Assembly: GCA_028583405.1 (NCBI GenBank)
Contig: CM053253.1
Coordinates: 8,920,441-8,984,440, forward strand
From: Pogonophryne albipinna
Lineage: Eukaryota; Chordata; Actinopteri; Perciformes; Artedidraconidae
Reading direction: 5' to 3'
Length of the DNA: 64,000 bases
Shown: positions 34,393-46,170 of the stretch, piece after piece
How positions within the stretch are numbered: the first letter of the stretch is position 1
How the letters are laid out: each line of letters begins with the position of its first letter
The notes under the pieces: model-generated
Told to the model about the DNA's origin: nothing
The model's database searches: none
Seen by the model: only the letters and a program-made list of their open reading frames with translations
Position numbers and translations under genes: made by a program

Positions 34393-35013
34393 AGGGGCAC
34401 AGTCTGCTTGAGGAAAATGATTTAAAGAATTCAAGGATAATTTATTGTCATTATGCAACTCAGTGTTGCACACTTGTAGCTCAGTTCATTATGCTACACA
34501 AGAAAAATAGAACAGATCAAAATACTAAAAGAAGCAGAAGATTTTTTTATTTTATTTGCTCAAGGGGAATCAGAACAAACAGTAAAAAGAACCAATTCTC
34601 TGGGCAGGTATGACCAGATTCTCTAACGTTAAAAATAACAAGTAAACATTGCCAAAAAAAAATTACGTTTGAACATCAAGCATCATTGACACAGATTCTG
34701 CCTCCTCTCATTTTAAGATCCATCCTAAGGTCTGCCCGCCACGTGCAACAGCTTTATCCGAGTGTAAGCATAATCTTATAGGCCTAATAGACCTAATGCA
34801 AAGGTCGACCCGGATTTATATATAAATGTCTCCATCCACACATTTTTCAATGCACACACAAAAACTTATTTTATAAATGTAAAAAAGTTTCACAAATATA
34901 TTTCTGATCCACACACAAATAGTTGATACATCAGTTATGACTCCAAGAAGGAGCGAGTATTTTGACAAATTGTGACAGTCAGGGTTAAGTTCCTTAATTA
35001 CCTCCCTGAGCTG
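34393..35013. other. Anonymous non-coding DNA
   Basis: Nothing recognised. Confidence 0.4.
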
Positions 35014-35507
35014 CACTGTAAAATGTTTGAATGTAAAATTACAGTAAATTACTGGCTACTAGTTGCATGGATTTCACGGTTATTGACTGTGAATATTTCA
35101 CAGTAATTGACCGTGAATATTTCACAGTAAATTACTGTAGATATTTTACAGTAAATTAGAATAAAAGTACAACTAAATACTGTGACTTTACAGTTGCCAT
35201 GCCCATGGAATTACTGTGATATAGCAGTACAGAGCTGTGATATTATGGTACCTTGCTGTACATAAATTACAGTAATTACCTCTATTTTCACACTATTACT
35301 CTAGAAGTAATGCAACACAGTAGCCAGTAATTTACTGTAAATATAAAAATGTAAATAATACGATAATATATTGTAAATCTGACTAGTTCACTGGGATTTT
35401 ACCATAACTACACAATTCAATCATCTCAATCAACAAAGAAAATGCCATTTTAACTTTGTATTACTCCATTGAAGTGCAAAGTACATTTCACAGTGTCTTG
35501 GACATGT

Positions 35508-35851
35508 TGTTAGGGCCCCAATCTCTACTCCGCGTAGTGGCTGGTGCTGAGACCCGCAACATGAAAGAATACACGCAATAACCTGTACTTGGTAACGAGC
35601 ATTTATTGATAATCAGCCGTTTGCTAATACAAGCGAAACGGGAAACAAAAAGAGGTCTGGAGGACTGGCCAAAAGGAACAAACAGAAGGAGGGAACCCGA
35701 GCCAGCCACACCAGGGGCAGACCAGGTGCACCTGGGCAGAGGCGGAGCCAGGGGCAGACCAGGTGCACCTGGGCAGAGGCGGAGCCAGGGGCAGACCAGG
35801 TGCACCTGCAGCAGGGAGACAGAAAGAAAACAAGGAGGGGAGCACGTAACA
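35508..35851 (-). mobile_element. Solo LTR, Ty3/Gypsy-like
   Basis: A 344-bp unit that begins TGTTAGGGCC and ends GTAACA on the plus strand, flanked by the 5-bp duplication CATGT (35503-35507 and 35852-35856). On the minus strand it starts TGTTACGTGC and carries an AATAAA signal near 35603, so the minus strand is the likely sense. No internal coding region is present, as expected after recombination between two LTRs. Confidence 0.75.
35714..35812. repeat. 37-bp tandem repeat inside the solo LTR
   Basis: Units starting GGGGCAGACCAGGTGCACCT begin at 35714, 35751 and 35788, a period of 37 bp, about 2.7 copies, with no difference seen in the overlap. The proline-rich frames on the minus strand are a result of this repeat. 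Confidence 0.92.
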
Positions 35852-36412
35852 CATGTCTACAGACATCCACTCGAAGTCAAAAAAAAATCTGAAGAATGTG
35901 CTGACATGGGGGTTTAAATTGCCATGCCTCTTTTTGGCTTTCGAGCCCGTCTTGGGGTTAATGCCCAAGAAGCACCTGAAAACAATAAGCCAAGACAACC
36001 ATTTCAATTTTACATAGATTTATATGTTGCATCGTTTATTTTAAGGCACATGCAGCGGTGCTCCTTTCAATTTAAGTAAAACCTGCACCAAAGAAAGAAG
36101 TTAGTATTTAAAGCCAAGCAAGAGCGATGAAAGCAAGAAAATCACTTAATTTGTTGTGTTATCACAGAGGATGGTCTGAATACAGTATTTTACTGTGAAA
36201 TAATACAGTAACATGTTGTGAAATCCTGGTAATCATTGATCCTGTACATTCACAGTAATTAACTGTGCCTGTATTGATTTCACTGTGAAATTCAAAATTA
36301 CAGTATTATATTGTGAACATTACAGGTAAAGACTGTAAAGTGGTAAAACAGTAATTTATTGTAAAATATTACAACTAAATATTGTGAAATCATGGTAATA
36401 TTTTACAGTGTG

Positions 36413-38944
36413 TGGCTAAGGAGAACATGCTTGCAGCCCATAGCTAATGTGATCCATGTACTACATCACTCACAGTTGATTTGGGGAAGTGCTGTTAGTT
36501 GTCGGGTTCCAGGTGTGTGTCACGGTGCCGCGATAAATGAAGCGGAGGAGATCCATTGTCTGAAAAAGTATCGTAGTTTTGTTTCTTAGCCTGCTTGCTT
36601 ATCAAGGCTGTAAATAAAACGTTCTGCCCTGATTTAATTTGACCCCTACTGTAACAAACAACAGAGAGAAGTAAAGGATGAGAGAAATCATTTTTCATAA
36701 TTCCAAATGTTGTGCCCTGATAGTGCTACATTAATATGTTAGTCCTGTCATTGATAAGTGTATTCTCTGATATTCAAAAGGTGTCTTATAGTTGTTGTTG
36801 TTGTTGTTGTTGTTATTGTTGTTGTTGTTGTTGTTGTTATTCAGCATTTCTGAGGCTCTTGCAATTTTATCAGTCCCCTCAGTCACTTTATCCCGGCTTC
36901 TGGGTTGCTTCTCGACCATCTGTTGTGGCTATTAATCAGAGAGATTCATTTTTGGTTCATGTTTAACACGACAGACTCACTCGACCCTCTACTGCAGAGG
37001 ATTTTCTGAAGTGTGATCAGGGGGTTTGGAGAGCTGAAAGGAGTTGGGGGGGGGGGAGCACATCGGGAGAGACTTGAGGCAGAGATACTGCACCAACACT
37101 GACTGCAGTTGCAGGAGCAGTGGTAACTCGTGGAGGTAACTAAGGTACTTAATCATGACTGTCAACGTTTAAAAATTCTCACTCATTTTTGGAATTGCAA
37201 GTGAACAAGACTTGATTCTTACGTTTATTAGATTAAGTGTGATGTACTCTGTCTGGTCCAATATGATTTAATGTTCATTAATCTGCTGAGATGTATCAAC
37301 GGTGTCTGTGGAGGCATTCTGTCCAAAGCAGAGATCGATTTTTTTGTATTTGTGTGTAAGAGTAGTGACCTACCTTGATCCCTTTGTGTGTAGGGATATA
37401 CAGCCATGCTAGTGATAAGGGTCTACTGTTTTGATATAAATGCTAACATGCTGATTACCAGGTATAATGTTTCCATGTACCCCTTCTTAGTTATCTGTGT
37501 CAGCATTCTAACATTAGCTAATTAGTGCTGAACACAAAGTACATCTGAGGCCAATGGGAATTACACATCATCATTTAGCTGAATGTCATTAGTTTGGCAG
37601 GTTTTTCATCAGGTTTTTTGTAACAAAAAGTGTGCCAATCCTCTCAGTAGAAGTTGAGATGTTCACTGGATTAGTAGAAACGATTGAATGCTGCTGGCAC
37701 TAGATGGGAAGTTATGAGATAATTAAAGTTTATCCTCTGGGGAACAAAGATATATGCAATACAATTATATATAGTAATCTATCCCTGTGGCCGAAGGGTT
37801 GACTTGCATCTTGTGTTTTTCAGTAGTTTCTCTCTATTCTTTCTTTTTCTCGTATCATTATGTTTCCTGTATATCTCACTTCCTTCCTTCCCATCTACTG
37901 TTCTCTTTGTTCTCATGCCAGCTCTCTGTGTGGCTGATATACAAAGCTACCGTATAGAAAGAGGTTTGAACTCTTTGATCTTCAGATATAGATGGGATGA
38001 GGAGCGTCACTTAATTTACATATTTACTGCGTCAGCATTTAAGTTTAATTGTCGATATGAAAAGTAAATGAGTCGTAGATTCAATAGTAGACCAAATACA
38101 AATAAATTACCAATTATGCAGCTTTCAGCATTTTTTATTCTTATCTGACTTCTTTGCCAGCCACACTTTGCTGCATTATCAATTTTTGTACTCTCTTTAT
38201 CTCATTTTAACACCCATCCTCTCTTCTTGCTTTCCCCTTTCACCTTCCATCTAGTCCCTACTCAGATCTCCTCTTCATGCCTTATGTATTACCCTCATTT
38301 TTTCCCTTTAACCTCTGATTCCATCTACCCTCTGACATCTTCCAAATCACTTATGTTTCTTCCTTTTCCTCTATGCTTTATAATTGCCTGCTCTCTACCC
38401 ACTTATTTATTTTCTCTTTTCTTTCCGTTGTTAACTCTCCACATCTGTGATACTTTCACCTCATTTATAATCTCACCATGTGGTGTCATCTCACTCCCCT
38501 TATCCTTCAATTTACACTCATATTTTTGTCATTTCTTATTTCTCCAAATGCAACAACATACAATTTTCTGGCTGGTCTCAGCTCTGCAAACCCCCAGGTG
38601 GCTAATTTCTTCCCACAGGCACTTTCCCTCAGACCATTAGCTCGAGGAAAAGCCTCTCCAAAAGGATGGGGAAATGACTGTAAAAGGAATGGTACTGACA
38701 GAATTGTAGATCTCTGTGAATGGTCTGCAAAGCTTACAATTACTTCTGTAACTTAATGACATCACGGTGTAACACTTGCCTTTCTATTGGCTGGTGCTCC
38801 AACACAAAGCACGTGATAAGCTAAGGGGGTGAGATATCTGTAAGCGGTTGACCAATCACAATAACATGTAAATACACATAATAGGGCCCCTTCAAAGGTT
38901 TTAGCTATTAGCGGAAGTAGTTATAATACTTAAAAACGTGCTAT
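36413..38944. other. Anonymous DNA with a GTT microsatellite and pyrimidine-rich tract
   Basis: A (GTT)n repeat lies at 36791-36838. From about 38150 to 38640 the plus strand is strongly pyrimidine-rich, giving chance open frames. ATAGGGCCCCTTCAAAGG near 38881 resembles the right end of a fish DNA transposon whose left end is not seen. No gene recognised. The last 9 bp are the L2 target copy. Confidence 0.45.
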
Positions 38945-39028
38945 CCTCTCTGGACTCTCTCTGTCCTCTCACATCTCGGCAGGCTCGTCAGTCCCCTCCT
39001 GCCCCCTGGCTAAATGATGCACTGCGTG

Positions 39029-39509
39029 TGTTATGAACTTGGTTACACAAGGATAAGGACTCAAATGCACGACCCGGGAGCCAAAGGTAAAGTATAATTA
39101 ATATACTTTATTTGTACAAAAAAGGTAACAAAAGAAAATCACTCTTACGAGATGACAAAAAAGGCTTAAACAAGGTACAACAGAAAATCGCTCACAACGT
39201 GAGGAACTAAACTTATAATAAGTTTCAGGAGCAAAGATAGGCTTGAATCAAAAAGTGCAAACGCTGAAGAGCAGAACTCTGGCATGAGGACAGGACAAAA
39301 ACGAACTGACACTGAATGCTGGGAGACTGGGGACTTTAAACACTCAACAACCATACACAGGTGAACACAATCAGGGGCGGGGCTGATACTGATGAGGGAA
39401 GTGAGTCAAGGGACCTGAAATGAGGCGTGAAACAAACAAAACAGGAAGTGAGCAATAATAACACATAAATATGAAACATGATTATTAACACTTTTGACGG
39501 TGCACAACA
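39029..39509 (-). repeat. 3' LTR of the Gypsy element
   Basis: 481 bp. In the sense direction it starts TGTTGTGCACC and ends TTCATAACA. The last codons of pol run 25 nt into it. Confidence 0.95.
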
Positions 39510-42500
39510 GTACCCCCCCCTCTAGGGCCGACTCCTGACGGCCCAGGCCGATCATAAAAATCCTGAATCAGGGTTTTGTCCACAATGAATCTCGCAGGAA
39601 CCCAGCACCTTTCCTCGAGACCATAACCCACCCAATCCACCAGGAATTGCTTGCCTCGACCCCTATTGCGGACCTCCAGCAACTTGCGGACCTTGTACGT
39701 TAGGCCACCTTCGAAGAACTGGGGTGGTGGAGGGGGCTTGGAGGCGGGAATCAGCGTGCTCTCATGAACTGGCTTAATCTTGCTGACGTGGAATGTAGGG
39801 TGTACCCCCATGGTTCTGGGAAGTCTTAGGCGCACAGATACCGGATTGATGATTTTTGACACCGGAAAAGGCCCCACAAACCTTGGAGTCAACTTCTTGG
39901 ACGCCACCTGAAGTGGTAGGTCCTTGGTGGAAAGCCACACCTTTTGACCCGGTTTGTAACTGGGAGCGGCCCTGCGGTGGATGTCTGCTACATCCTTCAT
40001 CCGAGCCGAACTTCGTAGCAGAGATTGGCGAGCTCCAGCCCAAACTCGGCGACAGCGTCTAATCAAGGCGTGAGCTGATGGTACCTTAACTTCCCCTTCG
40101 TCGGTTGAGAACAGCGGCGGTTGATAACCATTGGCACAATGGAAAGGCGAGAGACCTGTGGCCGCCGTGGGAAGAGTATTGTGTGCAAACTCCACCCAAG
40201 TGAGGTGGTCGCTCCAGTTGGTCTGGTTCTGGAACACGAGACAGCGTAGTGTAGTCTCCAGTTCTTGATTCAGACGCTCCGATTGTCCATTTGATTGAGG
40301 GTGGTAACCTGAAGACAAGCTGACAGTAGCGCCTATGAGTCTGCAAAACTCCTTCCAGAAAGCTGAAATGAATTGTGGACCTCTGTCGGAAACAATGTCA
40401 TTTGGAAATCCGTGGATCCTGAATATTTGGTTCATCATGACCTCTGCGGTACTCTTGGCAGAGGGGATCTTGATTAGAGGAATGAAATGAACCATCTTGG
40501 AGAACCGGTCCACCACTGTCAGAACCGTAGTTTTGCCTCTGGACGAGGGAAGACCTGTCACAAAGTCCATAGATATATGTGACCAGGGACGTTGAGGAAT
40601 CGGCAGTGGTTGGAGCAAACCCATCTTGACCTGGGACGAGGTCTTATTGCAGGCACACACCGGACAAGCCGCTACGTATTCCTGCACATCCTTCTTCATG
40701 GCTGGCCACCAGAAACGCTGCTTAATCCTGTACATAGTCCTTTTAACTCCAGGGTGGCACGAGATCACCGACGTGTGGGCCCAGTGGATGACCTTAGAGT
40801 GGAGAGACACAGGAACAAAGAGCAGGTGGTTTGGACCTTTGCTAGGTGCTGGGTTTAATGCGTTAGCCTGTTTAACGTCCAATTCTAATTGCCAGGAAAA
40901 GGCTCCGACCATACGGTTTAATGGAAGGATGGTCTTGGGCTCTACCGAAAAAGGTTCTGGATCGAAAAGGCGAGACAAGGCATCAGGCTTCTGATTCTGA
41001 GATCCGGGACGGAAAGAGAGAGTGAAGTTGAACCTACTGAAAAATAGAGTCCACCTGGCCTGCCGAGAGTTGAGGCGTTTAGCCTTTCTGATATACTCCA
41101 GGTTCTTATGGTCTGTCCAAACTAAGAACGGCTGTTCTGCCCCCTCCAACCAGTGTCTCCATTCCTCCAGAGCAGCTTTTACAGCTAACAGTTCCTTATT
41201 TCCCACATCGTAGTTCTTCTCTGCCGCCGTCAGCTTCCGCGACAGGAAGGCACATGGGTGTATCCTGTTGTCTTTCAAGGATTTTTGGGACAAAATGCCT
41301 CCAATTCCCTCATTGGAAGCATCGACCTCGACCACAAACTGGCGCTGGGGATCCGGAATGGTGAGAATCGGCGCTGTGGTGAACCTCTCCCTGAGGAGCT
41401 GGAAAGCGCAGTCAGCCTGGGGAGTCCACTTGAAGGGGACTTTGGAAGAAGTCAGAACATGCAGAGGAGCAGCTACAGAACTGAAGTTTCTTATAAACTT
41501 TCTGTAGAAGTTTGCAAACCCTAAGAACTGCTGAACCTTCTTCCTGGAGTCTGGTGTTGGCCACTTGGAAACTGCACTGACTTTAGCAGGTTCCATCTGC
41601 ATCTGGTTTGGTGAGATTATATATCCTAGAAAGGCCACCTTTTCTACGTGAAACTCACACTTCTCTGCCTTGACATATAATTGATTCTCGAGTAGTTTCT
41701 GCAGAACCTGACGGACATGGTGAACATGGGACTTAGAGTCTGGTGAGAAAATCAAAATGTCATCAAGGTACACAAACACAGAAACATTCAAAAATTCCCG
41801 CAAAACCTCATTCACAAAACCCTGAAACACAGCCGGTGCATTACACAGTCCAAAAGGCATAACAAGGTACTCATAGTGACCGCTCTGAGTATTAAATCCT
41901 GTCTTCCACTCATCCCCTTCCCTTATTCTAACCAAGTGATAAGCATTTCTTAAGTCCAGCTTGGTAAAAATCTTGGCAGTCTGAAGTAGCTCGAAAGCAG
42001 AGGACATGAGTGGCAGAGGATAGCGGTTTTTTACCGTAATGTCATTAAGAGGGCTGTAGTCTATGCAAGGTCTCAGAGAACCGTCCTTTTTTCCCACGAA
42101 GAAAAACCCCGCTCCAGCTGGGGAAGATGAAGGACGGATAATCCCTGATTTGAGAGAAGCGGAAATGTAGTCGTCCATTGCCGCTCTCTCTGGCCTTGAG
42201 ATCGAATACAGTTTTCCCTTGGGAATGGGAGCCCCCGGTAAGAGATTAATGGGGCAATCAAAAGGTCGGTGAGGAGGTAACGACATGGCTTTTGATTTGT
42301 TAAATGCTTCCTTAAGATCATGATAACATGACGGTACCTTCTGTAGGTCAGGATAGTCTGGGTGATCAATGACGATCCTACTAGGGTCTGTTGGTGCTTT
42401 AACAGAGCGTGAATGTTTACACCTGTTAATGCAATCCTCTCCCCACTCCTTAACCCTTCCTGAGCGCCAGTCAATGTGTGGGTTGTGGATTTTTAGCCAC

Positions 42501-42823
42501 GGAAAACCCAAAATAACCGGATGCTGAGCAGATTCAAAAATGTGAAACTGCATAACTTCAGTGTGGTCATTATTTACAGTGATCTGGATAGGTTCTGTGC
42601 AGTGGGTGACTGTAAACAACAAACGTCCGTCTAAAGCACTGGCGGTAATGGGAGAAGATAGAGGGACAGTTTTTATACCAAGCTGTTTGACTATGCCCCA
42701 ATCCATAAGACTTTCGTCCGCTCCTGAGTCTATTAGCACTCCTTGGGAAATGACCTGATCATTAATACAAATGTTTACCTTGGTAACTGGACGAGAAGGA
42801 AAGTCTGTGGAAAACTTGCTCAC
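39485..42823 (-). CDS. pol: Gypsy Pol: protease, RT, RNase H, integrase, chromodomain
   Basis: An open frame of 1112 residues with no break. The protease motif DSGAD is at 32-36. The reverse transcriptase has the catalytic YLDD at 352-355 (41759-41770). RNase H has VDASNEG near 498 and TDHKNLEY near 568. Integrase follows with its HHCC finger near 680-720 (ending CPVCAC), the DDE residues in MDFVTG (about 750), SDRGPQF (about 809) and GQSERLNQ (about 846). A chromodomain covers roughly 1038-1086 (FLVDWVGYG). The frame begins with GTG at 42823, is open back to 42913 and contains no ATG there. It sits -1 relative to gag and overlaps its end, so expression by -1 frameshifting is inferred. The stop lies inside the 3' LTR. 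Confidence 0.95.
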   Translation of the reverse strand: MSKFSTDFPSRPVTKVNICINDQVISQGVLIDSGADESLMDWGIVKQLGIKTVPLSSPITASALDGRLLFTVTHCTEPIQITVNNDHTEVMQFHIFESAQHPVILGFPWLKIHNPHIDWRSGRVKEWGEDCINRCKHSRSVKAPTDPSRIVIDHPDYPDLQKVPSCYHDLKEAFNKSKAMSLPPHRPFDCPINLLPGAPIPKGKLYSISRPERAAMDDYISASLKSGIIRPSSSPAGAGFFFVGKKDGSLRPCIDYSPLNDITVKNRYPLPLMSSAFELLQTAKIFTKLDLRNAYHLVRIREGDEWKTGFNTQSGHYEYLVMPFGLCNAPAVFQGFVNEVLREFLNVSVFVYLDDILIFSPDSKSHVHHVRQVLQKLLENQLYVKAEKCEFHVEKVAFLGYIISPNQMQMEPAKVSAVSKWPTPDSRKKVQQFLGFANFYRKFIRNFSSVAAPLHVLTSSKVPFKWTPQADCAFQLLRERFTTAPILTIPDPQRQFVVEVDASNEGIGGILSQKSLKDNRIHPCAFLSRKLTAAEKNYDVGNKELLAVKAALEEWRHWLEGAEQPFLVWTDHKNLEYIRKAKRLNSRQARWTLFFSRFNFTLSFRPGSQNQKPDALSRLFDPEPFSVEPKTILPLNRMVGAFSWQLELDVKQANALNPAPSKGPNHLLFVPVSLHSKVIHWAHTSVISCHPGVKRTMYRIKQRFWWPAMKKDVQEYVAACPVCACNKTSSQVKMGLLQPLPIPQRPWSHISMDFVTGLPSSRGKTTVLTVVDRFSKMVHFIPLIKIPSAKSTAEVMMNQIFRIHGFPNDIVSDRGPQFISAFWKEFCRLIGATVSLSSGYHPQSNGQSERLNQELETTLRCLVFQNQTNWSDHLTWVEFAHNTLPTAATGLSPFHCANGYQPPLFSTDEGEVKVPSAHALIRRCRRVWAGARQSLLRSSARMKDVADIHRRAAPSYKPGQKVWLSTKDLPLQVASKKLTPRFVGPFPVSKIINPVSVRLRLPRTMGVHPTFHVSKIKPVHESTLIPASKPPPPPQFFEGGLTYKVRKLLEVRNRGRGKQFLVDWVGYGLEERCWVPARFIVDKTLIQDFYDRPGPSGVGPRGGGTVVHRQKC
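39511..39523 (-). promoter_or_regulatory. Polypurine tract
   Basis: In sense orientation AGAGGGGGGGGTA lies one base before the 3' LTR, where plus-strand DNA synthesis of LTR retrotransposons is primed. It overlaps the pol frame. Confidence 0.75.
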
Positions 42824-43734
42824 CAGCGCCCTCCTCTTGGCTGGTAAGCTTGCTGAAAAACCTCCTCTGGTGGAACGGCTCGTGGGAAAAAGCCCCGGAA
42901 ACTGGGATGTCCGTCATGGCTGTGTCGACGTTCTCTCTCTCTTTCCCTTAGTCGGTTGTCGATCCGGATGGAAACGGCGATGAGAGATTCCAGGTCCCGG
43001 GGTACCTCCAGGGGAGCCAGCTGGTCCTTGATTGAATCTGCTAATCCAGTCCGAAAAGCGTTGCGAAGAGCCGGAATATTCCACCCGCTGTCCGCTGCTG
43101 CCGTGCGAAACTCGATAGCATAATCCACCACCTGGCGCTTATGCTGCCGCATCTGAAGTAGTCTTCGGCTGGCTTCTGTTGCAGGTGATGAGTGGTCAAA
43201 AATACGACTCATAGTGTCTGTGAAGTCGGGTAATGAGTAACATAGTTCCGTGTCTCTGGACCATTCTGCAGTAGCCCAGGCTGCAGCTCTTCCCGTTAAA
43301 TGGGACACGATGAACGCCACTTTACCATGGTCTGATGAGAAAGCGCCTGGGTTGTGTTGGAAATGCAGGTCGCACTGCACCAGGAAGGCTCTGCAATTTA
43401 TGGAATCTCCGGAAAACCTCTCCGGGAGAGCCAGCCGTAGTGAGGAGGAAACAGCCTGGCTCGGATTGACAGCGTCAACAGGATCCGCGACATGCAGGCG
43501 GTCAGCTGTGACTGACGTCATCGGCGGAGCAGTCTGAAGGTGAGTGATGAACTGCTGCATCTGATCCGTCAGCTGTTGTATCTGTGCAGAGAAGGAAACT
43601 TGGAGCTCGGCCTGGTTTCCTACCAGTGCCTGCACTCCTTGGCTGATTAATCCCAGCTGTTCCTCGTGACGAAAAATCCTCACGCCTTGGGCTGACAGGG
43701 CGGCGTGAAGAGCTTTTGGGTCGGCTGAGTCCAT
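42820..43734 (-). CDS. gag: Gypsy Gag
   Basis: A 304-residue capsid-type protein starting 17 nt inside the 5' LTR. It has an N-terminal helical region rich in Gln, then the retrotransposon gag domain ([58 protein letters not shown]), as in sushi-type Gag and its domesticated relatives PEG10 and RTL1. It ends [14 protein letters not shown] and GGRW. No CCHC zinc knuckle is seen before the stop or at the start of pol, where relatives usually have one. A deletion in this lineage or loss at the gag-pol junction is possible. Confidence 0.92.
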   Translation of the reverse strand: MDSADPKALHAALSAQGVRIFRHEEQLGLISQGVQALVGNQAELQVSFSAQIQQLTDQMQQFITHLQTAPPMTSVTADRLHVADPVDAVNPSQAVSSSLRLALPERFSGDSINCRAFLVQCDLHFQHNPGAFSSDHGKVAFIVSHLTGRAAAWATAEWSRDTELCYSLPDFTDTMSRIFDHSSPATEASRRLLQMRQHKRQVVDYAIEFRTAAADSGWNIPALRNAFRTGLADSIKDQLAPLEVPRDLESLIAVSIRIDNRLRERERERRHSHDGHPSFRGFFPRAVPPEEVFQQAYQPRGGRW

Positions 43735-43738
43735 TGTG

Positions 43739-43749
43739 GTCAGTTCGTT
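43739..43749 (-). promoter_or_regulatory. Putative self-priming primer binding site
   Basis: Sense AACGAACTGAC, one base inside the 5' LTR, is not an evident tRNA match (no leading TGG). It is complementary over 11 nt to GTCAGTTCGTT in the LTR at 44022-44032. In Tf1 the first 11 nt of the transcript pair with the primer site and act as primer. Confidence 0.65.
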
Positions 43750-43750
43750 C

Positions 43751-44231
43751 TGTTATGAACTTGGTTACACAAGGATAAGGACTCAAATGCACGACCCGGG
43801 AGCCAAAGGTAAAGTATAATTAATATACTTTATTTGTACAAAAAAGGTAACAAAAGAAAATCACTCTTACGAGATGACAAAAAAGGCTTAAACAAGGTAC
43901 AACAGAAAATCGCTCACAACGTGAGGAACTAAACTTATAATAAGTTTCAGGAGCAAAGATAGGCTTGAATCAAAAAGTGCAAACGCTGAAGAGCAGAACT
44001 CTGGCATGAGGACAGGACAAAAACGAACTGACACTGAATGCTGGGAGACTGGGGACTTTAAACACTCAACAACCATACACAGGTGAACACAATCAGGGGC
44101 GGGGCTGATACTGATGAGGGAAGTGAGTCAAGGGACCTGAAATGAGGCGTGAAACAAACAAAACAGGAAGTGAGCAATAATAACACATAAATATGAAACA
44201 TGATTATTAACACTTTTGACGGTGCACAACA
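43751..44231 (-). repeat. 5' LTR of the Gypsy element
   Basis: 481 bp, matching the other LTR along its whole length by eye. Contains a TTTAAA box (44057-44062) and an initiator-like TCAGTT about 30 nt downstream. Confidence 0.95.
44022..44062 (-). promoter_or_regulatory. Candidate LTR promoter and transcript start
   Basis: In sense direction TTTAAA (44062-44057) is followed about 30 nt later by GTCAGTTCGTT (44032-44022), which includes an initiator-like TCAGTT. The geometry fits a TATA-type promoter whose transcript would begin with the sequence complementary to the primer site. Confidence 0.55.
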
Positions 44232-44236
44232 GCGTG

Positions 44237-46170
44237 CTAATAGAACCGTCCTTCGGGCAGCAGAGCGGAAATGGTGGAAATCCAAACACCGTGACGACCT
44301 CCTAACCTATCAGGCTCTCCTCTCCTCTTTCTCTGCTTCCATCTCACAGGCAAAAAGCACTTTCTTTCAAGATAAGATCCAATCTTCCTATTCCAATCCC
44401 AAAAAACTATTTTCCATCTTCTCCTCCCTCCTGGACCCCCCAAAAGCCCCTTCCCCCTCCTCCCTTCTGTCAAGCGACTTTGTTAACCACTTTGAAAAAA
44501 AGGTTGATGATATTCGCTCTTCTTTTTCTGACTCACCTCTACTCACTGCTGGGTCACCAGACCCTCCTTTCACCCACACACTGACCTCCTTTTACCCTCT
44601 CTCTCCAAGTGAGGTTCTTACCCTCATTACCTCTGCCCGTCCTACCACCTGTCCTCTGGACCCTATCCCTTCAAACCTCCTTCAGACTATCGCTCCTGAT
44701 ATTCTACCGTTTCTCACCCATTTCATCAACACTTCTCTAACTTCTGGTCACTTTCCAAACAGTCTCAAGGAGGCAAGAGTAAACCCTCTCCTAAAGAAAC
44801 CCACTCTCAACCCGTCTGATGTTATAAACTACAGGCCTGTCTCTCTCCTCCCGTTCCTGTCTAAAACACTTGAACGCGCTGTCTTTAAACAACTCTCCTG
44901 TTATCTCCATCAGAAAAACCTTCTGGATCCGCACCAGTCTGGTTTCAAGGCAGGTCACTCCACAGAAACTGCCCTCCTTGCTGTCACTGAGGAACTGCAC
45001 ACTGCTAAAGCAGCCTCCCTCTCCTCTGTCATCATCCTGCTGGACCTGTCTGCTGCATTCGACACGGTGAATCATCAGATCCTCCTTCGCACTCTCCAAG
45101 AACTTGGAGTTTCAGGCTCTGCACTTTCCCTCCTCACCTCATACCTCAAAGACCGCACCTACAGGGTTACTTGGAGAGGGTCCGAGTCCGACCCTTGTCA
45201 ATTAACTACAGGGGTCCCTCAGGGCTCTGTTCTTGGTCCCCTCCTCTTCTCCTTGTACACAAACTCGCTCGGATCAGTCATTAGCCCGCATGGTTTTTCA
45301 TACCACTGCTACGCTGACGACACCCAATTAATTCTGTCCTTTCCCCGCTCAGAGACCCAGGTCGTCGCACGCATCTCTGCTTGTCTAGCTGACATCTCTC
45401 AGTGGATGTCTGCTCATCACCTCAAGCTCAACCTTGACAAGACTGAACTGCTTTTCCTTCCGGGAAAAGATTGTCCCACTCTTGACCTAACAATCAACAT
45501 CGGCACCTCTGTTGTTTCCCCGACTCAGACTGCAAGGAATCTGGGTGTGACCCTAGATAACAACCTGTCCTTCACTGCAAACATCGCTGCTACAACCCGT
45601 TGCTGCAGATACACGCTTTACAACATCAGGAGGATGCGTCCCCAGCTGACCCAGAAAGCGACGCAGATTCTGGTAAAGGCTCTCGTCATCTCACGCCTAG
45701 ACTACTGCAACTCCCTCCTGGCTGGTCTACCTGCATGTGCCATCCGACCTCTGCAGCTCATCCAGAATGCAGCTGCTCGCCTGGTCTTCAACCTTCCTAA
45801 ATTCTCCCACACCACGCCGCTCCTCCGCTCCCTCCACTGGCTTCCAGTAACTGCAAGAATCCACTTCAAGACAATGGTAATTGCATACCATGCTGCGAAT
45901 GGATCTGGCCCTTCCTACATCCAGGACATGGTTAAACCGTACACCCCAGCACGTGCACTCCGCTCTGCATCAACCAAAGGGCTCGCTGCACCCTCGCTGC
46001 GAAGGGGACCCAAGTTCCCATCAGCAAAAACACGTGGGTTTGCTATCCTGGCTCCAAAATGGTGGAATGAGCTCCCCATTGACATCAGGACAGCAGATAG
46101 CTTACACACCTTCCGGCGCAGACTGAAAACTCATCTCTTTCGACTCCACTTCGAGCGATATAACTATTAA
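44237..46170 (+). pseudogene. L2 LINE reverse transcriptase, open but cut by Gypsy
   Basis: The coding part of L2 continues from 38945-39028 (ARQSPPAPWLNDAL) and, after the Gypsy element, runs without a stop to 46168-46170. Motifs: WWKSKHRDDLLTYQ, the linker, [62 protein letters not shown], the catalytic YADD (45310-45321) and the C-terminal domain ending RRLKTHLFRLHF. The endonuclease is missing because the copy is 5'-truncated. Codons before 44237 in the open frame are LTR sequence. As it stands it makes no functional ORF2, but the reverse transcriptase part shows no internal damage. Confidence 0.9.

Larger units (their letters stand above)
35014..36410. mobile_element. Non-autonomous CACTA-like element
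   Basis: The ends CACTGTAAAAT and ATTTTACAGTG are inverted and flanked by TG on both sides. Both subterminal regions (35014-35390 and 36180-36410) are packed with short direct and inverted copies of ACAGTAAATTACTGT-like motifs. CACTG ends, a 2-bp target and dense subterminal repeats suit the EnSpm/CACTA superfamily. No transposase. It contains a solo LTR. Confidence 0.65.
39029..44231 (-). mobile_element. Ty3/Gypsy chromodomain retrotransposon (Tf1/sushi type)
   Basis: A full 5203-bp element on the minus strand. LTRs are 39029-39509 and 43751-44231, each 481 bp, and by eye identical. The target duplication is GCGTG (39024-39028 and 44232-44236). Between the LTRs lie gag and pol, both open. 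A polypurine tract touches the 3' LTR, and the putative primer site is one base from the 5' LTR. The C-terminal chromodomain places it among chromoviruses, of which the sushi lineage is common in fish. Matching LTRs imply recent insertion. Confidence 0.95.

Noticed and set aside
35488..36007. Overlapping proline-rich frames at 35.5-36.0 kb
   Set aside because: They arise from the 37-bp tandem repeat in the solo LTR, which is open in several frames.
38227..38640. 137-codon hydrophobic frame at 38 kb
   Set aside because: A result of strong pyrimidine bias on the plus strand (Ser, Leu, Phe, Pro codons); not a credible membrane protein.
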